Below are positions 1 through 6,012 of a stretch of 6,605 nucleotides of DNA, in pieces (position 1 is the first letter of the stretch; each line of letters starts with the position of its first letter). Position numbers and translations under genes: made by a program. Where the stretch lies: assembly GCA_030588275.1 (NCBI GenBank), contig JAUUYJ010000144.1:1-6605 (forward strand), in the 5' to 3' direction. Source of the stretch: Candidatus Zixiibacteriota bacterium (lineage in GTDB: Bacteria > Zixibacteria > MSB-5A5 > GN15 > JAAZOE01). Under the pieces are notes generated by a model. It searched no databases. It was not told the origin of the DNA and was given only the letters and a program-made list of their open reading frames with translations.

Positions 1-1536
1 AAGCTCGGTCGGGATCAAGCGCCGTTCGTCAAGCTGGACATATTTTCTCTGCTTGAGGGTCGTAATAATCTGGGCATAGGTGGAAGGTCGTCCGATCCCT
101 TTCGCTTCAAGCTCTTTGACCAATGATGCTTCGGAAAAACGGGGGGGCGGTTTGGTGAAATGCTGGGACGGATCAAACTTGCTTCCCTTGACAGAGGCAC
201 CCTTATCAAGAATCGGGATTTCCCCTTTGTCATCTTCTTTACCGTTGCCGTTACCGAAACTTCCGCTTTCCATATAAACTTTGAGGTATCCCTCGAATTT
301 CAGATTGAGGGAACTGGCCCGGAACATATATTTTCCACCGGTCAGTTCGACCGAGACGGTATCATACACCGCCGGGTTCATCTGCGAAGCGATAAAGCGA
401 TCCCAGATGAGGGTATATAGTTTTAATCTTTCTGCAGATAATTTCTTTTTTAGCGATGCCGGGTCATATTCAAGGTAGGTCGGGCGGATCGCTTCGTGCG
501 CATCCTGAGCCGATTTTTTGGTTTTGTACATAACCGGTCCGTCGGGCAGAAAATCTTTGCCAAAATTATTTTTAATAAAGTCACGCGCACCGGCGATAGC
601 ATCCGGTTCGACCCGAACCGAATCGGTACGCATATAGGTAATCAGTCCAACCGCTTCCTCACCCTTCATTTCAATCCCCTCGTACAACGCCTGCGCTATC
701 CGCATCGTTTTGTTGGGGGCGAAACCGAGCTTGATGGAGGCTTCCTGCTGGATCGTCGAGGTGATGAAAGGTGGCAGAGGTTTTCTTGTCCTGGTGCCGA
801 TCTTAACCTGTGAGACGGCAAATTTTTCTGAGTTGATCTCTTCAACCGCTGTGGTCGTCGTCGCCTCATCCGGTAGTTCAGGCTTCTCGCCGTCGATTTT
901 GGCTAACTTGGCTTTGAATTTTTTCCCTTTGGTCGCTTTGAAATCGGCCTCAATCTCCCAATATTCACGAGGCTTGAAAGCGAGAACTTCGTTTTCACGT
1001 TCGCAAATAACACGGAGAGCTACCGACTGGACACGTCCAGCCGAAAGTCCCATCGCAATCGTTTTCCAGAGGAAAGGAGAGACTTCGTAGCCAACCAAAC
1101 GGTCGAGAATACGACGAGCCTGTTGGGCATTAACCAGATTGACATCAATCTCGCGGGCATTTTCAAAAGCTTCGGTAACCGCTTTTTTGGTGATGGCGTT
1201 GAAAGCAACGCGGCTGATTGGAGCGGTGACACGGGCCCGTTTAAAACTGTTGGCCACATGCCAGGCGATAGCCTCCCCTTCCCGATCGGGATCGGGTGCG
1301 AGGTAGATATGATCAGCTTTTCGAGCCGCCGCACGAAGCGCCTTTAGAACCTTCTCTTTGCCGTCAATGACGACATAGTCAGGTTTAAAATTGTCGCTAA
1401 CGTCAACGCCCGTTTTTGATTTGGGCAGATCAATGATATGCCCGACCGTCGCCATGATGTCAAAATCGCCCTTGAGGAATTTCTTCAGCGTTTTTGATTT
1501 GGCCGGTGACTCAACTATCAGTAGGTTTTTCGCCAT
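1..1536 (-). CDS. topA: DNA topoisomerase I (type IA), 5' part, cut by window edge
   Basis: Type IA topoisomerase, which relaxes negatively supercoiled DNA by cutting and passing a single strand. I translated all 512 codons present and found no stop or frameshift. The N-terminal Toprim domain has E9 in an IVESPAKSKT motif and the acidic triad D82, D84 and E86 in the APDPDREGEAIAWH motif, which binds Mg2+. GLSAGRVQSV is at about 163-172, PPFITSTIQQEA lies in the middle, and the catalytic tyrosine is Y301 in GLITYMRTDS. SAQDAHEAIRP follows, then KPPPRFSEASLVK and GIGRPSTYA near the window edge. The rest of the protein, including any C-terminal zinc-ribbon domains, lies outside the window, so its length and zinc-finger content cannot be judged. 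The ATG at 1536-1534 gives the family's usual N-terminus. It overlaps the end of rpoZ by 26 bases in another frame, with only a weak purine-rich stretch (AGAAAG) upstream, so its translation probably depends on rpoZ translation (inference). Confidence 0.97.
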   Translation of the reverse strand, partial: MAKNLLIVESPAKSKTLKKFLKGDFDIMATVGHIIDLPKSKTGVDVSDNFKPDYVVIDGKEKVLKALRAAARKADHIYLAPDPDREGEAIAWHVANSFKRARVTAPISRVAFNAITKKAVTEAFENAREIDVNLVNAQQARRILDRLVGYEVSPFLWKTIAMGLSAGRVQSVALRVICERENEVLAFKPREYWEIEADFKATKGKKFKAKLAKIDGEKPELPDEATTTTAVEEINSEKFAVSQVKIGTRTRKPLPPFITSTIQQEASIKLGFAPNKTMRIAQALYEGIEMKGEEAVGLITYMRTDSVRVEPDAIAGARDFIKNNFGKDFLPDGPVMYKTKKSAQDAHEAIRPTYLEYDPASLKKKLSAERLKLYTLIWDRFIASQMNPAVYDTVSVELTGGKYMFRASSLNLKFEGYLKVYMESGSFGNGNGKEDDKGEIPILDKGASVKGSKFDPSQHFTKPPPRFSEASLVKELEAKGIGRPSTYAQIITTLKQRKYVQLDERRLIPTEL

Positions 1537-1759
1537 CTGCTTTCTGGAACCTGACTTTCCCTTCTGTACAATCTTTTAGGGCCAAAGCGGTAACTTTTCG
1601 GCCATCAATTTCAATGCGATCGGCGTTTTCACTGGAGAGCATCTCCAGCTTGGCCAGCCTGATGTTGTTTAGTTGACGAGCCCTTTTGGAAGCTATGATA
1701 ACCGCCTGATAACTATTCTCGGCGATCTCCTTAAAAGTATCCAGAGGTTCGTATCCCAT
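1511..1759 (-). CDS. rpoZ: DNA-directed RNA polymerase omega subunit
   Basis: Small 82-residue omega subunit, which helps fold and assemble the beta-prime subunit of RNA polymerase. The family signature is visible: an N-terminal helix leading to SYQAVIIASKRARQL at about 15-29, then a conserved strand/helix VTALALKDCTEGKV at about 56-69. The segment between them (about 32-54) is somewhat longer than in E. coli RpoZ, and the charged tail ends in KPTDS. The start was chosen as the ATG at 1759 because AGGAGG lies five bases upstream and the protein then begins right before the conserved domain. A longer in-frame reading to 1843 would overlap gmk and adds residues unlike the family. It lies 31 bases after gmk, and its 3' end overlaps topA. 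The gene position after gmk supports the call. Confidence 0.9.
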   Translation of the reverse strand: MGYEPLDTFKEIAENSYQAVIIASKRARQLNNIRLAKLEMLSSENADRIEIDGRKVTALALKDCTEGKVRFQKADGEKPTDS

Positions 1760-1764
1760 GTAAT

Positions 1765-1770
1765 CCTCCT
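1765..1770 (-). promoter_or_regulatory. Ribosome binding site of rpoZ
   Basis: A perfect AGGAGG Shine-Dalgarno sequence on the minus strand, five bases before the ATG at 1759. It is the strongest one seen in the window and decides the rpoZ start against the longer in-frame reading. A clear SD of this kind also argues against a member of Bacteroidota proper. Confidence 0.85.
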
Positions 1771-1790
1771 GTTTATCCTGTGTTATCCAA

Positions 1791-2426
1791 TTATCGATTC
1801 GCCAAGTTCTTAACCGAATAGGCTTTCGATTTGTTCCGACCAAAAAAGGTCACTCCGACCGACCAGGATTTTATAATATGGTCGGCAGAGGAGACTGCCT
1901 CATTAACATCTTTATTCACAATTATATAATCAAACCGATTGCTCATGCCCATTTCTCTAAGCGAATTGCCCAATCGGGTGGTTAGTTGTTTTTCTGTTTC
2001 CGTACCCCTTTTTTTCAATCTCTTCTTTAATTCAGCTTTTGATGGCGGCATAATGAAGATTGAAAGCGATTGGGGATATTTCTTTTTTAGCTTGAAAGCT
2101 CCTTTGACATCAACGTCAAGTAGCATCACCTGCCCAGTTTTGAGTGCTTTTTCCAGCGGAATTTTGGGCGTACCGTAATGAGACAAGTGGACTCCGGCGG
2201 TTTCGGCAAAGTATTTTTCCCGGCGCAATTTCATGAATTTAGCCTTATCCATGAAATGATATTCCCGACCATCTTTTTCACCTTTGCGCTGGGCCCGGGT
2301 GGTACAGGAGATCGAAAATTGCCAGTCTTTGTTTTTTTGGCGCAGTTTGTGGCAGATAGTTGTCTTCCCGCCCCCGGAAGGAGAAGAGATAATTACTATT
2401 TTACCATTTGAAACAGATTTCGCCAC
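1791..2426 (-). CDS. gmk: Guanylate kinase
   Basis: Phosphorylates GMP (or dGMP) to GDP with ATP in the cytosol, an essential step in guanine nucleotide synthesis. The 211 residues are a normal length for the family. The P-loop is SSPSGGGKTT at 14-23. The GMP-binding lid follows: SCTTRAQRKGEKDGREYHF at 40-58, with R44, R54 and Y56 at the expected places. HYGTPK is at 83-88 (the family's GNYYGTP appears here as LSHYGTP). DVDVKGA is at 104-110, RGTETEKQLTTRL at 140-152 and DYIIVNKD at 166-173. The start is a GTG with AGGA six bases upstream. That AGGA overlaps the yicC stop codon, so translation is probably coupled. The last 25 or so residues (SVGVTFFGRNKSK and on) do not resemble the usual short C-terminal helix and look lineage-specific. 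Third from the 3' end of the yicC-gmk-rpoZ-topA operon. Confidence 0.96.
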   Translation of the reverse strand: MAKSVSNGKIVIISSPSGGGKTTICHKLRQKNKDWQFSISCTTRAQRKGEKDGREYHFMDKAKFMKLRREKYFAETAGVHLSHYGTPKIPLEKALKTGQVMLLDVDVKGAFKLKKKYPQSLSIFIMPPSKAELKKRLKKRGTETEKQLTTRLGNSLREMGMSNRFDYIIVNKDVNEAVSSADHIIKSWSVGVTFFGRNKSKAYSVKNLANR

Positions 2427-2434
2427 CGATTATC

Positions 2435-3307
2435 CTACTCTATGTTTTGAACCTGCTCGCGCAGTTTCTCAATCTCTTCTTTGAGTGCAATTGCGTATAT
2501 CCCAGACTGAGCGGCGGCCGATTTTGAACCGATAGTATTTGCCTCTCGCCCCATTTCCTGCAGAATGAAATTTAGCTTCTTTCCGATTTGTCCCGGCTCT
2601 TTTAGAGCTTTTTTGAAAAGGTCGATATGCGATCCCAACCGAGTACATTCCTCGGTAACGTCACTTTTCTCGGCATAAACGGTGACCTCTTCGGCCAACC
2701 TCTGCGGATCAATTTTCAGTCCGTCACCGATATCGGCGATTCTTTTCTCCAGCCTTTTTTTGTAGGCGGAGACATTTTTGGGGGCGTCAGCCTCGATTTT
2801 CTTGGTAATCTTCCCCATCGTTCCGACCCGTTTTGTCATGTCCGGCGTCAGGTTTTTGCCCTCTGCCGCCCGCATCTTCAATAATTCAGAGAGTCCTTTT
2901 TCGATTCCTTTTTTAAGATCGGGCCAGATTTTCGCCTCGTCAATTATTCCGGTCTCGCAGGAGAATGATTCGTAATTTGAGGCGACATCTCCGATTTCAA
3001 TCTGACCGGGAATCTTCAACTCTTTTTTAAGCTTGGTCAGATGTTTTACAAATGAGGCGGCCGCCTGCGAATCAAAAGCAGAGCTTTTCCCTTCCGAGCC
3101 TTCCTCAATATTGACCGTAATTGTCACCTTTCCGCGCCCGATTCGACCAGAGACTAATTCCCGGATATTCTGTTCAAATCCGGCCAATAGCCTGGGGAGA
3201 CGCAGTATCGCCTCAAAGAAGCGACTGTTGACTGATACTATTTGTACCTGCAAACGGTACTTATTGCGGTTGATCTCCGCCCGCCCGAATCCGGTCATAG
3301 AATTCAT
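2435..3307 (-). CDS. yicC: YicC/YloC family endoribonuclease
   Basis: 290 residues, the usual length for YicC/YloC proteins, which in E. coli and B. subtilis have been linked to RNA cleavage/decay and stationary-phase survival. The N-terminal YicC domain begins with the hallmark MTGFGRA (residues 4-10), followed by VNSRFFE (26-32) and GRGKV (57-61). The C-terminal domain (about 205-290) carries AEKSDVTEECTRLGSHI, KKLNFILQEMGREANTIGSK and the typical ending KLREQVQNIE. The ATG at 3307 was chosen because AGGA lies six bases upstream. The in-frame ATG three codons later would give the shortest family form and cannot be ruled out. It is the first gene behind the promoter at 3341-3368, and gmk begins eight bases after its TAG stop, a pairing found across many bacterial phyla. 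Confidence 0.95.
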   Translation of the reverse strand: MNSMTGFGRAEINRNKYRLQVQIVSVNSRFFEAILRLPRLLAGFEQNIRELVSGRIGRGKVTITVNIEEGSEGKSSAFDSQAAASFVKHLTKLKKELKIPGQIEIGDVASNYESFSCETGIIDEAKIWPDLKKGIEKGLSELLKMRAAEGKNLTPDMTKRVGTMGKITKKIEADAPKNVSAYKKRLEKRIADIGDGLKIDPQRLAEEVTVYAEKSDVTEECTRLGSHIDLFKKALKEPGQIGKKLNFILQEMGREANTIGSKSAAAQSGIYAIALKEEIEKLREQVQNIE

Positions 3308-3313
3308 AACAAT

Positions 3314-3318
3314 TCCTG
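3314..3318 (-). promoter_or_regulatory. Ribosome binding site of yicC
   Basis: CAGGA on the minus strand, six bases before the ATG at 3307. The spacing favours the first of two in-frame ATG codons (the second begins three codons later). Confidence 0.6.
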
Positions 3319-3340
3319 TCCAAAATTAATATAAGCTGAG

Positions 3341-3368
3341 AATATAAGGAAGTGGTAAGCTTTGTCAA
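3341..3368 (-). promoter_or_regulatory. Sigma-70-type promoter of the yicC-gmk-rpoZ-topA operon
   Basis: A perfect -35 box TTGACA (3368-3363) is followed, after a 16-base spacer, by the -10 box TATATT (3346-3341, five of six matches to TATAAT). Transcription would start near 3334, giving a leader of about 27 bases before the yicC ATG. The -35 box overlaps the TGA stop (3367-3365) of the upstream response regulator. This is the only gap of any size between genes in the window, which supports a new transcription unit here. A second TTATATT copy lies 13 bases downstream of the first (3334-3328) but has no matching -35. The promoter is a prediction from the sequence only. Confidence 0.7.
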
Positions 3369-4102
3369 ACTGATTTATTTGTTGAGGCTATCGCCTGCTC
3401 AAGACGGCTACATCCCGATTTGGGCGAGGTCAGGTTCAGCATTCTGCCACCCGGCGTCTCTTTGGTCGTGGGAGAGATCAGGTTGGAGATCTTTCCGGTT
3501 ATCGACTGGATCCTTTTGGCCGAGTCCCGGATCATCTCCATCTTAATTATCGTTGGACCATCTAACGTGACTCGGTTATCAAGGGCTAACTCGACGGCGC
3601 CTAAAATCGTCATCAACGGGTTATTAATTTCATGATTTAAGGTTGAGGCGGTCGCCGTGATCGTTTCCAGTTTTTCCGATTCGATCGCCTTCTGTTCCAA
3701 CCGACGGTTCTTGGCGATCAACCGTTGTTTTTGATAGGCCTGCTTGACGACTCGTGGCAAGGAGCCGGTGTAATCGCCCGACTTGGCGATATAATCGGTA
3801 GCACCCGATTTCATCGCTTCAACCGCTATCTGTTCGGAGCCAACCCCGGTAATAATTATGATCGGCAGGTCCGGCAAGCGACCCCGCTCAAGGGTCAACA
3901 ACTCAATTCCGGTCATATCAGGTAGATCGTAATCTATTGCCAATAAGTCAAACTTGGTCTGCTTTTGCGCTTTTAGAAGAGATTTGCCGGTTTTAAAAAT
4001 GGTAATTGAGCTGTCCGGAAAGTTTTCTCTTATCGACTGTTCAAACAGAACGGCATGAAAACGATTATCCTCGACCAAGCCAATTTTCAGCTTCTTTTTC
4101 AC
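3365..4102 (-). CDS. Response regulator with receiver plus HisKA-like (DHp) domain, no ATPase domain
   Basis: 245 residues, cytosolic. The receiver domain covers about 5-125: acidic pocket E11-D12, phospho-acceptor D57 in IDYDLPDMTG, switch T85 in IIITG, and K107 in GATDYIAKS (the usual Pro after Lys is Ser). A charged helix (about 115-150) leads into a DHp-like hairpin with H157 in the H-box LNHEINNPLMTILG and a second helix at about 183-207. Then comes a tail of about 35 residues with PGGRMLNL. No N, G1 or G2 box of a HATPase domain follows, and only 57 bases remain before yicC, so the ATPase domain is absent and not frameshifted. There is no DNA-binding domain. The start is GTG at 4102, five bases after the kinase stop, with a weak SD (GGGG). 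It is probably the partner of that kinase, acting as a phosphorelay intermediate, phosphatase or scaffold (inference). It could also be a reduced hybrid kinase. Confidence 0.9.
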   Translation of the reverse strand: MKKKLKIGLVEDNRFHAVLFEQSIRENFPDSSITIFKTGKSLLKAQKQTKFDLLAIDYDLPDMTGIELLTLERGRLPDLPIIIITGVGSEQIAVEAMKSGATDYIAKSGDYTGSLPRVVKQAYQKQRLIAKNRRLEQKAIESEKLETITATASTLNHEINNPLMTILGAVELALDNRVTLDGPTIIKMEMIRDSAKRIQSITGKISNLISPTTKETPGGRMLNLTSPKSGCSRLEQAIASTNKSV

Positions 4103-4107
4103 CGATC

Positions 4108-6009
4108 TTACCCCGATCCCTCGATTGGGTTAATATCGAGAATTGATTTCGGCAGTGACAGGAGGAATTTTGCACCCGATTTTGAGTCAGCCAGAGTCAA
4201 GTCCCCACCGAGCGATTGGCTGATGTCACGGGCAATGGCCAGTCCGATGCCGGTTCCGGGAAGAACCATTGAATCGGGACAGCGGAAAAATGGCTCATAA
4301 ATTTTGGTTTGGTACTCCGCCTCAATGCCGGGGCCGTTGTCACTTAGTTCGAGAGTGAACAGATCATCGGTTGTCTTAGCCGTAATGGTAATCCGGGGGG
4401 TTTTGACCGACGCTGAATACTTAAACGAGTTATCCAGAAGATTACGAAGAATTCGTTCAATTTTATGTCGCGGGGCATTGATGGATGGAAGTTCTTTCTC
4501 AATCGCGACTTCATATCTGGTATCCGGATAGGCGGCTCGGAGCGCTTTGACCATCTGCTTGATAATTTCCGGTAAGGCAATTTTTTCGCAGGGGTCGGTC
4601 GAAGCTCGAAATGAGGATATCTCCTTCAAACCTTCCAGCATCTTGCTCAGGGTTGAGGAATTTTCTATTATTGAAGAGATGGCAAAGCTGTCATCTTTGG
4701 ACAGCTGACCATCCAATTTTTTCTGAAGGTGGCGCGCAAAAGATTCTATTGTAATAAGTGGGGCATTGAGGTCGTGAGCCACCGCCAGGAGGTCGTTGGT
4801 TTTCGGACCGGAATTGAGGTGCGAAGAAACCTTCAGTGCCGCTTCCGGTAGAATGAAACTGATCTGGAGTTCTTCATCATTTATTTTAGTGATCCCGGTG
4901 GCGAGGTACAGCTGTCCGACAGCAGAAGCATAGTTTGAAAAGCTGTTCAGATCTTCTGATCGCTTCGCCTGGTCGGCAAGTTCGCTGAATTCGACCGGTC
5001 GGTCATTTTCATCAAGCAGATGTAGGCTGTCAAAAAACTGCTTTGCGGTACCGCTCTGGTCCGGGGATTTTTGCTTCGGGGTCAATTTGCCAAATGATGT
5101 ATTGTGATACAGAATTTCACCGCTGGAATTAGAAATTAATGTCGCCAGACCAACCGCATCACCGGCTTGTCCCAAAAATGACATCTGCTGGCCAATTGAG
5201 TTTGTAGCATCGGTAAGAGCGGTTCGTTGTTTCCATATCCCACAAAAACTTTGGATCATCTCTAAACGTTGGCGCACCGGTTTAAATCCGGTTGAGCCAT
5301 ACAAATGAACGATCAGATTATGCGATTGAGACCGGTTAAAAAACAGAACCGCTTCTGATTTTCCATCCCCAAAACCATCGCACAATTCCCGGTCGGCATC
5401 GACAAAGGAAAAGCGGTTTAGTTCATTTACAAGAAACTGATTGAGGTAGGCTGGTGCCACTCGGGAAGGGATATCGTCCGGCCAGGACGCAACAATTTCA
5501 AGATTTCCGTTACTCTGAGTTTGGTAGCAATGGGCTTCGTGATACCCGGCCGTTTGCGCCAATAGGCTGGTTAGACGTGCCCCATCTATATCATCCGGAT
5601 TGGCATTTAGGAGATCAAGCAGTTCGTTCTGGTATTCGACCTGCTCAATCTGCTTACCGGATGATCCGGGTAGCAAAATAAATTGGAAATTTACCGGGTT
5701 ACCGGTTATGAAATTGAGGGTCACAACCGATTCGAAAGTCCGATACTCGCCGCTATTGAGACGGAGGACAAGCGTCAGCGATTCGTAAAATGATTCATAC
5801 CGTTTGCGCCTTTTGAGGATTTCGTCAATCGAATCGATTGAGTCTGGTGCGATAAACTCATAGAGTGATTTGCCAAACAGCTCTTCCCGGCCAAAGCCAA
5901 ACAGCTCTTCGGTTTCATCATCGATATAAACTAATCGGCCCCGAAAATCTATTTTGAAAACAGCACAAACGGTTGAAGCTTTTTTCTGTAGTCCGATGGT
6001 CTCAGGCAT
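4108..6009 (-). CDS. Soluble sensor histidine kinase, PAS-(GAF-like)-PAS-HisKA-HATPase
   Basis: 633 residues with no evident signal peptide or membrane segment, so it is probably a cytosolic sensor. Order: a PAS domain at about 12-115 (FRGRLVYIDDETEELFGFG is a typical PAS start); a divergent GAF-like region at about 130-262, judged only by pattern; and a second, divergent PAS-like region at about 283-390. The DHp domain follows at about 405-465 with phospho-acceptor H412 in LLAVAHDLNAPL, then the ATPase domain: N box ERILRNLLDNSFKYS (518-532), G1 DNGPGI (557-562), F box YEPFFR (571-576) and G2 GTGIGLAIA (585-593). All catalytic boxes look intact, so it should autophosphorylate. Position H+4 is A416 where phosphatase-competent kinases carry T or N. 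The ATG lies three bases after the peptidase stop (TGA TAA ATG), with no strong SD. The regulator gene starts five bases downstream and is the likely phosphotransfer partner. The ligand or signal cannot be read from the sequence. Confidence 0.95.
   Translation of the reverse strand: MPETIGLQKKASTVCAVFKIDFRGRLVYIDDETEELFGFGREELFGKSLYEFIAPDSIDSIDEILKRRKRYESFYESLTLVLRLNSGEYRTFESVVTLNFITGNPVNFQFILLPGSSGKQIEQVEYQNELLDLLNANPDDIDGARLTSLLAQTAGYHEAHCYQTQSNGNLEIVASWPDDIPSRVAPAYLNQFLVNELNRFSFVDADRELCDGFGDGKSEAVLFFNRSQSHNLIVHLYGSTGFKPVRQRLEMIQSFCGIWKQRTALTDATNSIGQQMSFLGQAGDAVGLATLISNSSGEILYHNTSFGKLTPKQKSPDQSGTAKQFFDSLHLLDENDRPVEFSELADQAKRSEDLNSFSNYASAVGQLYLATGITKINDEELQISFILPEAALKVSSHLNSGPKTNDLLAVAHDLNAPLITIESFARHLQKKLDGQLSKDDSFAISSIIENSSTLSKMLEGLKEISSFRASTDPCEKIALPEIIKQMVKALRAAYPDTRYEVAIEKELPSINAPRHKIERILRNLLDNSFKYSASVKTPRITITAKTTDDLFTLELSDNGPGIEAEYQTKIYEPFFRCPDSMVLPGTGIGLAIARDISQSLGGDLTLADSKSGAKFLLSLPKSILDINPIEGSG
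5872..5910 (-). repeat. 15-base perfect direct repeat inside the kinase PAS domain
   Basis: The same 15 bases occur at 5872-5886 and 5896-5910, 24 bases (eight codons) apart. Read on the minus strand, each copy encodes EELFG (residues 34-38 and 42-46 of the kinase). It keeps the reading frame and sits in the first PAS domain. It may come from a small in-frame duplication, or from two EELFG pentapeptides that happen to use the same codons. Confidence 0.7.
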
Positions 6010-6012
6010 TTA

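Noticed and set aside
496..1090. Plus-strand open frames of 105 and 126 codons
   Set aside because: They are antisense to topA, resemble no family I know, and have no ribosome site I can see.
1020..1334. Minus-strand open frame of 104 codons
   Set aside because: It lies within topA in another frame; topA carries the full set of conserved motifs across the same bases.
1511..1843. A longer rpoZ reading starting at 1843 with 28 extra N-terminal residues
   Set aside because: It would run into gmk, the added residues are unlike omega proteins, and a strong AGGAGG sits exactly before the ATG at 1759.
3328..3347. Two TTATATT copies 13 bases apart as an operator
   Set aside because: The stretch is AT-rich and the first copy is explained by the -10 box; two seven-base matches are too weak to claim a binding site.
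3365..3500. Possible frameshift that removed an ATPase domain from the response regulator
   Set aside because: Only 57 bases separate the stop from yicC, and nothing resembling N, G1 or G2 boxes is found in the other frames, so the domain is truly absent.
4344..4580. Minus-strand open frame of 78 codons
   Set aside because: It overlaps the kinase ATPase domain in a different frame; the kinase frame has all catalytic boxes.
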